From positions 2,170,001-2,234,000 of the forward strand of contig CP137320.1 of NCBI GenBank assembly GCA_033182465.1: a stretch of 64,000 bases of DNA, written 5' to 3'. The translations under genes were made by a program, and so were the position numbers. The first letter of the stretch is position 1; each line of letters opens with the position of its first letter. Shown here piece after piece: positions 1 through 11,613 of the stretch. The notes beneath the pieces were generated by a model, which was not told the origin of the DNA, made no database searches, and worked only from the letters and a program-made list of their open reading frames with translations. Source of the DNA: Sanghuangporus weigelae (taxonomy: Eukaryota > Basidiomycota > Agaricomycetes > Hymenochaetales > Hymenochaetaceae).

Positions 1-3000
1 CTCATGTTCCATGGGACTCGTCGGCTGACCCTTCTTCCGAAAGCGTGACATGAAGGACTTCAAATTAGGTCCCGCGGATGCAGGCGGAGAAACATTCGAA
101 GGTTTCGGATGGGCATTTAAATCAGTCGTACTAGCTTTGGAAGGTGTCAAGCTCCTGTTCCCAATCTGAGGAGAACTGGTGAAGGAAGATGACGTATTGT
201 CAAGAGCCCAAGGAGTCACCTCCTCCCCGTTCGGATGAACATTCTTGCTCCTCAAGGTATTCCGCAGCCTTCTAGAGAATGACATCTTCACTGAACGCTG
301 AGATTCGTTGTGAGCGGGGTTTAACGGAGAAGTGGGGATAGTAGGTATCTTGTCTATGCTTGTCGAAGATTGGACCAAGAGAGGGCCAGAAATATCCTGA
401 AGATTAATCTTCTTCTTCGCTATGTGCGGAGAAGACGTAGGGAAACGTCCTTGCTGAGGCGATCTGCGCAGCTGGGCCATCGCGGCTTCGGTACGCTCTT
501 GGACTTGACGAATCAGATCGTTATGATCTGCGATGTGAACATTGTCCGAAGTCATGTTGGCCCCACGGTCCGATATAGGCCGGGCATTATCTTCATCCTT
601 AGACGGAACAGGAGACGGCTGAGGCACGTCAAGTCTGTCTTGTTGCCCGACATTCTGACCAGGTTCCTGTGGAGAAACGGGCTCTGGCTCTGGCCCCGGC
701 AAAGTAGGTACAGGCTCCGGCTCACTAGAACCAAATAAGATCTCCGCGAGGTCTTTGTTTCGTCGCCCGGGACTAGAAGTCGGAATTGGCGCGAGGAAGG
801 GAGCAGAAGGAGGTACCACTTGAACCTCTGTATCATCGCTGGCGTCTCGTTCATGCTCTATTGGTTCTGGTGCTGGGATGCTGTCTACTACAGTGTTAAG
901 CAGCGCGTTGGCCTTCACAGTGGTCTCTGCATTCGCGGTAAAAGGCAACCCGGACGCGGGAGCCGGACTTGTCGTCTATTCGTGCAACAAGTAGTTTAGT
1001 TTTCAGACCGATAATAACAACTGAGAATAAAATACGCACCCTGCTTTGCTGACCACCGATCGAGTGAACAGATGCAGCAGTAGATGGTCGTCGCCGACGA
1101 AGAGTTGACGGTGCGCGTACTTCCGAGTTTCTTGAGCGAGCTTCAGCAGCGTCAAGTAGCTTGCCTTGAATAGTGATCAAGTCCAACTTTGTAAGCCCAG
1201 TGAATTGACGCAAAATGTTTGCTGGATCATCCACAGCCAGAACTTGACTACTGAACCGAGTTCGGGCAGCAGCATTATCAGCAGCAGTCGGGACGTCGTG
1301 CCAAGCAGGTTCAGCTCTTTCTGGTGAGTAAACAAAATTTGGCCCATCATCCTCTGTGGAATGATAGCTCGAGCCTACAGATGCGAGCGAGGAACGAGAC
1401 GAATTGTCCGACGTGGGAGGGATGAATAACGAGCTGCTGCTGTGCTTCTGCGCAAACGGCGATGTGGGTGGCGTTAATAACGGGGACACGACCCTTTGTT
1501 TGCTCCGAGTCTTTTCATCAATCGTCGAGGAAACCGATGTTGAGCGCGCAAGGTCTCGCGACGGAGATGAATCAGAACCACGGAAGCTGGAATGTTCGGA
1601 CGTTGGGTCAAAGTCCACGAAAGCAAGAGCTGAAGCTGACAGAATAGAACTGCTTGACAGGAATTTTGGACGGACTTCCGGACCTCCTCCATCCAACAAA
1701 GTAGCAGGAGAGTATACAGGACGAGGAGACCGTAAACCATTGTGAGTTGTTTCATCATTTGAGTTCTCCACCTGATTCAGACTTTCAACCACACTGGAAT
1801 TGCTTGGATTCCTAGAATGACCAAGCAAAGTTCCATTTCGTCCAAGAGGTCGGTAGTTTTGAGCTGATTCTCGACCGGGAACATTCCACGTCACGTTTGA
1901 CGGAGTCGACGGTCGTGAGCCTCCGTTCAGAGACTGGAAAGCAGTGCTGTTACTCGACAAGGGCGAAGAAGGCCTGCGCCAATGAGAATTGAGTGATGCA
2001 TGCTCTGTGCCGTTTCTTGGGTTCCCATGACGGTCTCTGACAGCCGAGTGAGGCGACTTAGGCCGAGTACCATAGGGAGTTGGCGATGTGTTCACGGTCT
2101 GTCGAAGCAAGGACGATGTAGGACTAGGGTACTGCGGGGATGATGTCGTTGCCCTGTCCTGCGCAGCTGACGAAGCAGCTGCACGAGGCGTTGTTGACAG
2201 AGAACGCACGTCTTCCAGATCCACATCACGGTGAGGTGTCACTGGACGGGGCATGCCGGGTATGTAACCTGGAACGCGGGGTGCAGGCGACGCCGAACGG
2301 CCTGCACGATGCGGAGATTGGGAATGGTAAGCACCTGCAGGACCAGATGTGTCTTCGTCGGCTAGCCAGGTCATGGTGGATGACTGGATAGTTGGCTCGG
2401 TAATTGCCTGAGGCGGGCTGGATTTGTTCTACAGTGACATATGAAAGAAATAGGTTAATATCAAGACACAGCGACACGGGACAGTGAAGGACGTACGTCA
2501 TCTGTCGTGACTGCAAGTGGTCTGCTGCCCTCATCTACTACAGCAACGATTCCGTTTTGCTGTGGTGTCCGAGGCACAAGAACCTGGTCATCTGCTTCTT
2601 CCTCGATCGTGTCCTCCTCGATCCTTTTGATCGCTTCTTCCAACGACATTGACATTCGCTGGATCTGCACACTGGTCAGCTGTCGGCCAAGCCTAAGCGC
2701 AGATGGGGCTGGCAGACTACCGAGCCCATCGTCTACAGCAGAAGAGTCCGACAAATTCCTTGGTCGGGCGAGCGTTGCAGAGACCGGGCTCGAAGATGGA
2801 CTAGCAGTTGGGGTACTATTGCCTTCTGGAGTGCTTGGGCGGAGATTTCCTTCAGAATACGAATCGATCAGAGCATTGGCAATGTTTTCCGTTGTCGATT
2901 CACTTTGCGTAGACGAAAGAGCACTACGACTGCTGCTGATCGTCCTGTTTGAAGATTTGCGCATGTATCGCATATCTCTAAGCTGATTACCTGCGAAGAG

Positions 3001-3651
3001 GTTATTGCTATGGCGTTTGCTAGAGCGAGAAGATGAAGAGCTAGGAGAGAAAGAGGGATCGGAACCAATCCCAGACGACATTGTCGCCGAGGACTGAGTA
3101 GACTGGCGAACCGTCGATGACGTTGACGACCCGGCATCATTAGAAGAGATGCTCGAAGAGGATTGCTCGGACCTTACTATCGAGCTTGTAGGCTCCTCAG
3201 GAGCAGATGCCTTCGTGGCTTTGGAAGCAAAGCCAGCGCCGCGCGCGCGGATTTTACTCAACATATCAAGCAACATGTCTTCCTCTTCTTCTGAGATTTG
3301 GTTATCTGCGCCCTTTGCTCTCTGTTCAGCAAAACGATTCCTCAAATCATCCAAGCTGTACGGAGTCCCGGTTGAAGTTCGTAGAAGCGTAAATCTCCTA
3401 GCCAAGCTGTAAATGAAAATCCGTGAGTATAAAAAGATTAACTGAATACAACATTGTCAGCCACGTACCCGGGAAAAATCAAACTAGTTCTAAAGTCGCT
3501 CTCTGGAGGTAATGAAGGGGGATCTAGGGGAGGATGGATCTGTACGTGCTGAGTGATGATCGGAAACGGCGGGTGGGGACGCGAGGTCGAGGCAACGCTG
3601 TAAGCTGGTGCAGACGCAGGCAGCTCTGTGCGCTTCGCGTCAGACTTTCTT
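1..3651 (-). CDS. Large Ser/Pro-rich protein of unknown function (partial at both ends)
   Basis: One long minus-strand reading frame is broken by three short introns, about 3406-3473, 2431-2497 and 976-1039, each with GTACGT/GTGCGT donors and pyrimidine-AG acceptors. It runs off the left edge. More than 1,100 residues are visible, mostly low-complexity Ser, Pro, Thr and Arg with little predicted fold. Less disordered islands are an N-terminal block (PPESDFRTSLIFPG, then ARRFTLLRTSTGTPYSLDDL), an acidic helix with SEEEEDMLLDMLSKI, a segment with LTKLDLITIQGKLLDAAEAR, and a basic stretch SFSRRLRNTLRSK. I recognise no domain and assign no function. A cytoskeletal or signalling scaffold would fit the composition but that is only a guess. 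The first coding exon was not found: the frame opens after a likely splice acceptor near 3652 and contains no in-frame ATG before the first clear intron, so a further exon should lie upstream. Confidence 0.7.
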
Positions 3652-4368
3652 CTGTATAATGTGGGTCGATATCAAACGGGCACGCGAGAAGGGGAGCAAG
3701 AAGATCAGTTAACGCGGGGAACACGCTACACGGGAAGGCGACACCGACCTAAAGCGGTACATTGTGACTACAGTTCACCTCGCCGAAAACACGTTGGCTT
3801 GGGTTCGGCGGTGGGTTACAGGAAGTGCAGAGAGCTGCAAACACGCGATTACGGGTAAGAGAAGCTGAGAGAAATGACGATAGGGTATCAAGTAACGACT
3901 GTTTGAAACGAGGCAGACGCGAGCTTGAGAAACGCGAGGCAGGATAATGATGATATTAGCGAGAATAGAAAAAGGGCATGAGGATCCGAAAAAGGAGTGG
4001 TTTTGGTTTGGCTTTTTTTTGTACAAGAGTAGCGTTGACGACGACGAGAGCAACGACAACGACAATAGTGATGAAGATGGACGACGAAAGCAGGGCGGTG
4101 CTCAAAGCTGATGACCGCAGATGCAGCGCCAGCCCAGGTGGTGAGGAGCCGAAAAACGTGTTACTTAGATCTGGTAAAAATTACTTTATCCGGTCAATTC
4201 CTGATCGTCCCTTTTCTTTAAATTATCTCCTTATGTAATCGGAGAGAACATAAATTCACAGACAGCACTATGAAAACGTAGAATACAATAGCATTCATTC
4301 AGGTAGTCCCTTTTTGGCGTGTCTGAGCCTCCCAGTAAGTAAAGCAATATTTACATCGATCACAATTC
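3652..4368. other. Intergenic and probable 5' leader of the preceding gene
   Basis: Between the visible exons of the Ser/Pro-rich gene and the stop codon of the E2 gene there is no convincing coding frame. The first exon and leader of the Ser/Pro-rich gene should lie here. One in-frame ATG candidate lies on the minus strand near 3763, but its splice donor is poor. A plus-strand run of eight T's (about 4013-4020) and AT-rich sequence near 4180-4270 are the only other features seen. Confidence 0.5.
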
Positions 4369-5255
4369 TCACTTCTTTGTCCATTCTGCTGCCGTAGCAT
4401 TGAATTGGGCCGGGCTATCTTTGAGAACCTGGGAATAATCTAATCAGCGAAGATGCGGATATCAAGAATCTGAGGCTCAATACCAAAGCAATATCTGGTT
4501 CAAATGGATCATCCACCTTCGGGTTATTCAGTTTCTCTTGAATGGCGGCAAGCACTGCGAAATGTCCACAGCGGTCAGCAATATTCTATCTACCCTGACC
4601 ATCATTCACATACCAGATTTCAACGTCATGGAAGGCTTCCACTATTACAATCACTAGAGTATTAGGTTTCTCCAAGCTGCTGGTAGCCTTCAAGACAGAC
4701 CTCATCACGAAGAATACCCAAACAGACTTGTCCTTGCTCGTTTATCCCAGGATGATAGATGCGGGTAGTAAACTTGAACTGCATGGCCTGTTGAGATTGG
4801 TTTCGTGTGACACTCGATATATGCGTACCACAGGAGGTTTGAACGGGAAGTCCTCTGGGAAGTCTAGTTCAAAATTGAACTTTCCACCTCTGTACGGGGT
4901 ATCGCTCTTTCGCAACTCGTCAGATCTGAGATCGAAGATATGAAGAATAGGCTGATGTACCACCCCCTCCATGAATCCATGCCATGATCGAAGGTCACTT
5001 TCCGACTTGGGAGCAGCATACACACCCTAATGAAATACTTAAAAAACATGGAATACGTATATTAAGGGGCCAACATACAGCGATTGGATCTGCTTCGAGA
5101 TCTTGCATATCCTAGAAGACCTCAGTTCATGAGACACAGTTCTGGACGGTTATCACAAAACAAACCTTCCCGATACGCCTAGAGACTCTTAGATGAACAC
5201 AGCATCGGAAATGCATAGTAGATAACGCTACATACCTGATACATTTTGCCGACAT
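4369..5255 (-). CDS. Ubiquitin-conjugating enzyme E2, UBE2L3-like
   Basis: A spliced minus-strand gene of about 146 residues, the size of a bare UBC domain. E2 enzymes carry ubiquitin as a thioester and hand it to an E3 or substrate. Exon pieces read, in order, MSAKCIRRIGKDMQDLEADP, a segment with SWHGFMEG, then TPYRGGKFNFELDFPEDF and PFKPP, then FTTRIYHPGINEQGQVCLGI, then RDE joined to WKPSMTLKSVLAAIQEKLNN, and VDDPFEPDIA, ending in FNATAAEWTKK. The active-site Cys is in GQVCLGI. The nearest family I recall is UBE2L3/UbcH7, with the same IYHP-x-I-x-E-x-GQVCL spacing. The usual HPN tripeptide before the Cys is HPG here. The exact join after FMEG is unresolved (donor GTGGTA or GTACAT). The gene shares a 128-bp promoter region with BRE2, which is transcribed the other way. 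Confidence 0.85.
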
Positions 5256-5320
5256 ACTGCAACTCAGATGTAGTAATCGTTAAGGAGGAACGGTCGCACG
5301 CGTCACAATAGAGATTTTAG

Positions 5321-5326
5321 CACGTG
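5321..5326. promoter_or_regulatory. CACGTG box in the E2/BRE2 divergent promoter
   Basis: A palindromic CACGTG, the site type bound by Cbf1/bHLH factors in fungi, lies midway in the 128 bp between the two start codons (63-66 bp from each). Binding is inferred only. Confidence 0.4.
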
Positions 5327-5383
5327 ATCCAATAATTCCTCCAAGTTTAATTTGCGGGCGCTGACCATTCTTGTATTCCAACC

Positions 5384-7591
5384 ATGATTGCAAGGGAAGA
5401 GTCTATCCCACCAGATGCATCTGCAGCATCTACGCCTGGCCCTACGATTCACAACGATACTCCGCCACCATCAGCTAAAAAGCGCAAACACGCTGCGATC
5501 AGTGGGTCGGCGAATCGATCCAATGCCGCTTCTCCTGCGCCGATGGATCCTGCGTACGCAGGCGCACAAGCGGCAGGAGCCAGCGTCCTTCCTACGACCG
5601 ACTCGAGTAGTCTCGTGGACGACCGACCGCGTCTGACAGTATCGCGGCCTCCAGTCTTCGTGCCAGTCAGCGAAGGCTCAATATACCATACCACCGAGCA
5701 AGTCGCAGTCAACCGACTCGGTTTTAGATACATACCCGCTGGTCTCTCCGAACCGGGTTCGAAACTTGCATATAGAACAATAGAGAGCTATCCTCCCGGA
5801 TACGTACGCGCAAGTTGGGAAGATCGTAGTCACTTCGTGAAAGTCACGACGGACGGGTTAGGACTCTGCGGCGAGAAAGGATACCGGAGTGCGCGCCTTA
5901 ACGTACCTGTACGCGAAGGAAAATGGTACTTGGAAATCAAAGTAGAGCTCGGAGGAGGCGATGGACCTCCGGACAGTAATTTGAAAGAAGGCGCGCATGT
6001 CCGACTCGGCTGGGGAAGACGAGAGGCTGGACTGAATTGTCCCGTTGGTCTGGACGGATACAGCTATGGATACCGAGACAAAGATGGACGGAAAGTCACG
6101 CTTTCGCGACCTCGTCCGTACGGTGAGAAATATGGCTCAGGAGATGTCATTGGGTTGTATATTTCACTCCCGCCAAAGCGCAAGCCAAAGGCGAATGACC
6201 CGAATGACCCAGCGAACTTAAAGCGCGAGCGGATAGCCATCGACTTCAAAGGCCAAGCGTACTTTGAATCTGTCGAATATCCCCAATCGAAAGAGATGAT
6301 CGCTCTCATGGACTCATCAACCAATAAAGCCAAGGACACATCATCCGTGCCTTCTTCTGCAAAGAAATCCGCAACAGTGAAAAACCTCCCGGAGCGTGGA
6401 CGAGGGAACAAACCACCTCCAGAACCCGCGCCGTTTCAGCATCTTCCCGTTCTCCGAGGGTCTCATATCGCGTTCTTCGTCAACGGACGGTGTCAGGGAA
6501 TAGCATTCCAGGATCTATTCGACTATTTACAACTACGGACGAAACCATCTGCGCGGAACCAACGTAGTCGGAGACGATTGCGAGAAGGCTACGTCGAACA
6601 TACAGAAAATCCCTTCGATGACGGCACGCTTGGTTATTATCCCTTCATATCCCTCTTCAACGGCGCGCGGGTACGAATTAATGCAGGACCGGATTTCGAA
6701 TTCTCTCCTCCGATGGATATCGACGGCGTCCTCGCCAACGACCCAGACTCTGCAGACACGAAGGCACGCACCTGGCGTCCCTTATGTGAACGATATGCAG
6801 AGTTTATGCAGGAACAGCGGGAACTTGACGCGCGAGACGAGGTTGAAGCGCAAAGAAAGGCACAGGAAATACAAGACGCTCCTAATCCACCGAAGAAGGA
6901 ACGTGCTGTGTCTGACCATCCTAGATCGAGTCGGCCGCCTACGCAGCATCCCAGACCACATAGGGCGCATCCAAAAGCGCCATCGTCGGCCGTTCCGTCA
7001 CCGAAACCTGCATCTTCTCCTGCGCCAGCTGAGCTGACGAGCTCATTAGTAGTTCAACATCCATCATCACCCGAAGTCAAGTTACGGCCCGATGTCCCAA
7101 CTCCTACGCCTATAGAGCACCAACAGCCGTCACCCTCCGAGCCTGCGCCTGCACTTGAACCCGAACCTGCGCAGGAAGAAGCACCAGCGGAAGCATCCGC
7201 ATCACAAACAGGAGCAGCAGGAGCAGCAGAATCGACAACAGAAATGACGGAGCACGAGAAAAAGCTCGAAGCGCGTCGTCAACGCAAGCGGGAACTCGAA
7301 AGAGCTCGGCGCGCCAAGAAACGAGAGGAGAGGCTCGCGATCAAGAAGCAGGAAGAGGACCAAAAACAGGCAGCTGCTGTCCTTGCCGCTGCTTTTGCCG
7401 CCATCTCCGCTGCTGGCTTACCCGGCGTCAACATGAACAATTTGAATATTGGTACTTTACCTACCGGGCAAACAGCAGAGACTTTGCATGCTGAACAGTT
7501 TCCTGATCCTGACCCCACTGAGCCTGGCCCGTCTGATAATTCCGCTACGAATCACAACAATCATGACATGGACATGGACATGCAATATTAG
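5384..7591 (+). CDS. BRE2: COMPASS (Set1 H3K4 methyltransferase) subunit Bre2/Ash2
   Basis: An intronless frame of 735 residues. Bre2/Ash2L helps assemble and stimulate the Set1 complex that methylates histone H3 lysine 4. A split SPRY domain is clear: residues about 145-270 contain WEDRSHFVKVTTDGLGLCGE and KGYRSAR, then GKWYLEIKV, HVRLGWGRREAGLNCPVGLD, SYGYRDKDG and GDVIGLYISLPP. After an inserted linker it resumes with HIAFFVNGRCQGIAFQDLF, GYYPFISLFNGARVRINAGP and FEFSPPMDID. There is no N-terminal PHD/winged-helix part, so it follows yeast Bre2 rather than animal Ash2L, but it is longer than yeast Bre2 (about 505 residues). The extra length is an N-terminal Pro/Ser region, a Pro-rich segment, and a Lys/Arg/Glu coiled-coil-like stretch near residues 620-660. 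The ATG at 5384 is the first in the frame. Confidence 0.9.
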   Translation: MIAREESIPPDASAASTPGPTIHNDTPPPSAKKRKHAAISGSANRSNAASPAPMDPAYAGAQAAGASVLPTTDSSSLVDDRPRLTVSRPPVFVPVSEGSIYHTTEQVAVNRLGFRYIPAGLSEPGSKLAYRTIESYPPGYVRASWEDRSHFVKVTTDGLGLCGEKGYRSARLNVPVREGKWYLEIKVELGGGDGPPDSNLKEGAHVRLGWGRREAGLNCPVGLDGYSYGYRDKDGRKVTLSRPRPYGEKYGSGDVIGLYISLPPKRKPKANDPNDPANLKRERIAIDFKGQAYFESVEYPQSKEMIALMDSSTNKAKDTSSVPSSAKKSATVKNLPERGRGNKPPPEPAPFQHLPVLRGSHIAFFVNGRCQGIAFQDLFDYLQLRTKPSARNQRSRRRLREGYVEHTENPFDDGTLGYYPFISLFNGARVRINAGPDFEFSPPMDIDGVLANDPDSADTKARTWRPLCERYAEFMQEQRELDARDEVEAQRKAQEIQDAPNPPKKERAVSDHPRSSRPPTQHPRPHRAHPKAPSSAVPSPKPASSPAPAELTSSLVVQHPSSPEVKLRPDVPTPTPIEHQQPSPSEPAPALEPEPAQEEAPAEASASQTGAAGAAESTTEMTEHEKKLEARRQRKRELERARRAKKREERLAIKKQEEDQKQAAAVLAAAFAAISAAGLPGVNMNNLNIGTLPTGQTAETLHAEQFPDPDPTEPGPSDNSATNHNNHDMDMDMQY

Positions 7592-7818
7592 TTGTACATA
7601 TATCTTTTGCTATTATGTTTGTGCATTTTCTGTAATCGTGGATTAGAGTGCTATTGCAGGACAAAATCTTGCTATCCAATTCCACTTTCGCGGGGTATAC
7701 GTTATGATACAACACATTGTTACAACTAATAGATATTTCAGAAGATTTGGTGGAAGAGACTAAACCGAAAGCAGGATTTAGAAAGCGAATTGATCAAGGA
7801 GAGAGAAGCTATTAGTTT

Positions 7819-10800
7819 TCATTGCCAGCATGGCGCAGGCGCTTTTACGGGATATCTAGACATTTGGTTTTCAGCATTTTTGCCAGTAGTCTAAACAGTA
7901 TAGATACTTACCCAATGGTCGTTCCGTTACCTTTTTCCTTCTCGATGCGAAGCTCGAATATCAAATTGCTGCTAATATCGTATTCAACGATACAGTAATT
8001 CCTTCGGCCCATGACAACTTTGCTATTATTTGTCGAGCCGTCCGTATCATGGGTGAAAACAGGTACCTGGAAGATGAGCCACAATAAATATCATCTTTCT
8101 CGGCAATCAATGAGATTTTCGTACCATGCCTTCATCTACCTCAGCATAATGGAGCGTCTGGTGTGTTTTGGTAGATCGATGTGTAACGAGCGAAAGCACA
8201 GCGCTGGGAGGACTACAAGGACCTTGAGAAAAAAGAACACTCGCCAAGAAAACTTGGTACACTTACGGGGTGTTGACTATCGCACCTAGTAAGACGCCGG
8301 AAGTAAGGACAAGATAGGATTCAAGCATAAGAAGCTCACGTACTCGTGATCACATTCAACATATATCGAGGATCATCGTTCTGCGGCACATCCGTGCCTT
8401 TCTTATCTCGAACCAAAGTCTTGAAGTAGCCGACGGCCGCACAATGGACGTCTCCGGACAAGAAAGTGACGCGGGTATGCGTCCTGCGGGCGAATTCTGC
8501 GAAGTTGATGACAAAGTTGTTCCGTTCTTGCTTGTGGCCCTTAGCTGTCCAGTGATCATTCTAGAGAAGACGTTGAACAAAGCTCAAAGCGGCTTTAGAG
8601 CGTATCGACACCCACGAGGTCATCTAGAAGTTCAGCATCTGCATTGAACTTGTTGACGAAGCCGCCAACTTTTGTAGAACCCCTTTTACCCATGACCACA
8701 AGCGGATTGAGTTTCGACTCAAGAATGTTCTCAAGGAAGTTCAATCGTGGATATGCGATAGGAATCCCGATTTGGACCACTAAATGCTGGACTTGGGGAG
8801 GGAGCCGATAGAGCCTATCGAAAATCTTCTTGTACGTATGTTGGCTGCACACTTGATCTTTGCGTCGCTCGGCCCTGATCACATCATGAAAACAAAGAAA
8901 ACATTCATACGAAGTCACGCGTACCTGCAATCAAGCAACAGTATGTAGACGTTTGGCCCCAAGTATGACAGAAACGAGTGCGAAGGGTAAGGAATGTAAG
9001 GTGCTTGCTGGCCAATAACTATGGATTTGTTTGAATGGGCTCCGTAACGATCATCAGTCCCATCGACCTCGACTAACGTAACGTTAGACATGTCTATCTA
9101 ATTAATGAAGATTATCTCTGCACTCGCCATTTATGAAACATTGAAATAGAAGAAAGAAGAAATATCCACGGGAACCGATCCTGCTTTAGGTTAGACAGCT
9201 AGCAACATCTCCTCAGCGACAAAACCTACGTGCTAAACACAGATGAACGCTGCAAATCCTCGGGATCTAGACATCGGTCAGTCGCCGTATGCATTATTTT
9301 CTGGTTCATCGGGCTTGCTCACAGCTTCCAAAACCATCAATCTAGGTCGACGTCTAGTCAGCTTATTAATGCACAGAGAAGTCAGTTCATACCAAGTCTG
9401 TCAAAATCGCTATGAACTCGTAAAATAAACGATTAACATGAAAACGTACCATGGTCATCTAAACATAAGGATCCGTTCAGTGCCTGATTAGGGCAAAAGC
9501 GTAGTCATCTTACCTAGCATGTTCAACTGGGGTCTATATGTGGAACGTGAGTCAATGTTCGACCATCACTGAACTGAGCTACGTACATTTGAGCAGTCGC
9601 CCTTGCAAAGGCTCCTGCTTGGAAAATGCGACAATAGTGATTGAAGAGAAAACGGTCTTAATAGCAAGAAGCAAGGTCAACGTAATTCCGCCAGGGGCCG
9701 ATAGGTTTCTCATACCGATAGCAGTCCTCATCTCAAGTGTGATTTGGTGCTTCACCTTCAACTCCGGTCTTGGCAAGGTGAGCCATTCTTGCATTTCCGG
9801 TTCACGGACCAGCCTTGAGGATTCGGCAAGTCCATGCTTCAGAACGGCAAGAAATCTGAGCCACACCTGACTTACCCATCGCAGTAAATCTGATCCCCGC
9901 CTCCTACTAACACATGGAAGGGGGCTTCTTCGTGTTTCTTGAGAAGGTCAATCCAGACGGGATCATAACCACTGTCAAATCCCGGCCCGCGAAAGTCATC
10001 TGGGTTGACACCGGCACTGAAGCCATTGCACTTTTACAAAAGTCAGTAAGGACCCCACGAAGTTCAAGACAAAAACGTTACAGAATAGGCCGTCCATCGC
10101 ATATTCTGATATCTCCCCGGCACGAAGAACTCAAGCTTCTGACCGTCATTGATTGAATATTTGACCACCATCTCATGCTAAACAAGAGTACATGAATAAC
10201 ACGATAAAAAACCGAGAAGAGTTGGAAGACTGACTTCGCTCAAGGGAACTTGAATCATAAACCTCCAGAACGTGTAAGTCCTGTGAGATCATTGCCAACA
10301 ATTCTTGAACAGCTCCAGAACATTGCAGAAAAAACAGACCTTCCTTTCGGGTCTTCATACACCCAAATTTCGTGGCCCGGAACGGTATCCTTCCGAGCAG
10401 TACTGCTGTGCGTTGGCGCTCCATTAGCATCCAGTAGAGCTGCAGCTGAGCGAGGATCCGCAGGATGTGGAACTAAATCATAGGAACGGCCCTTGCCTGT
10501 CATGCGAGAGGCTGATCTCGCCAGTCCTACCACCTGCTGTGGGTCCCACTCATACGTGAGCATAGGGTGCGGTTCGTAGATAGATATGGCATCCGAAGCT
10601 AATTGTGCACGATAAACGATCTTCGTGCACCCCGTACAATGAGATATACTTACACACTATCATGCATGCTCCATGCCAGATCCCTTTCTCGTCGACAGTA
10701 TCATAACGTAGCATAGGTCTGTGCAAAGACGCAGTCAGGTCCTTGAATACGAGAACAGCATTATGCTAACTCACCCAACCATCAACTGCAGGTAAGGATT

Positions 10801-11306
10801 CATTCGCACAGCCCGAAGATATTTTGAGCGCTCGACTGCAGTCAGACGCTTCAAGAACGAACCTCCGCCATCCGTACTCGAGGCATACGACTGGTGAGAG
10901 GTCTGCCGACTGAAATCTGGCTGAGGAAGGCGAGCGCCACTGGGACTAGTAAAGTATGGCAATCCATCTTTGCTAGGTGGGGTTGGAGGATAATCATCCG
11001 GTCTGGGAAGAATTGGTGGCGGGAATGGACCAGGTACTTGCAGTCGGTGGCCAATATTGAAGCCTCCGATCACACCTAATGGGAATAAGACGCGTTATTT
11101 AGCAGAAGCAGGAAGCAAACGCACCATCCGCCAGTGGCTGCGCCTGCTCGATGCCTTCGTACTGGCCATCTGGTCCGCGCTGGGGTTCGCTGTAAAGTCC
11201 CGAGCTCTATGAAGCATGCTCGTGAGTAAATAAGCAAATTCGACGTGTTAGCCGGTCTACGTACTCTGTTTGCACGTCTATTCGCATGCCATCCCGTAGA
11301 GTCCAT
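7819..11306 (-). CDS. PhoD-like metallophosphatase (uncharacterised fungal PhoD family)
   Basis: A many-exon minus-strand gene. Motifs of the PhoD-like phosphatase fold appear in order. First comes an N-terminal Pro-rich segment (IGGFNIGHRLQVPGPFPPP), then a domain with HEIWVYEDPKGRSVFSAMF, then the metal-binding loop HVLVGGGDQIYCDG (near 9890). Next are NVTLVEVDGTDDRYGAHSNK with YIPYPSHSFLSYLGPNVY, KKIFDRLYRLPPQVQHLVVQ, and VNKFNADAELLDDL followed by NDHWTAKGHKQERNNFVINF. The last catalytic block is VTFLSGDVHCAAVGYF. PhoD enzymes are Ca/Fe-dependent phosphodiesterases and phosphomonoesterases. In fungi the intracellular members of this branch have no firm substrate. No signal peptide is visible in the first exon (MDSTGWHANRRANR). 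The last exon adds the short tail YPVKAPAPCWQ. The family call is firm and the substrate unknown. Confidence 0.85.
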
Positions 11307-11613
11307 GGGCGTTGAGAACAAAGAGCATTACTAGTAACGATTGATTTAGTTTCGTGTGACCCCGAACAGCGGGCTAGCTGTGTTAATTTACTTGTCCCGT
11401 TTTCGCCACATTGATCATGAAATATGCCGGAAGAGGACGACTTCTAATCAGGCGGCTGGCTGTGATCCGAGGAATGCAAGTTGTTTAGCGAGCATTTAGC
11501 GTCTCGTTGCCGACCGCAGAGCTCGGCTCCATCGTTTCAAACTTCAAGTCGTCGACATTGAAAATATTATTCGTAAAGATAGCATCCAAAAGAAAAGAAA
11601 TCCAGTACGCGAA

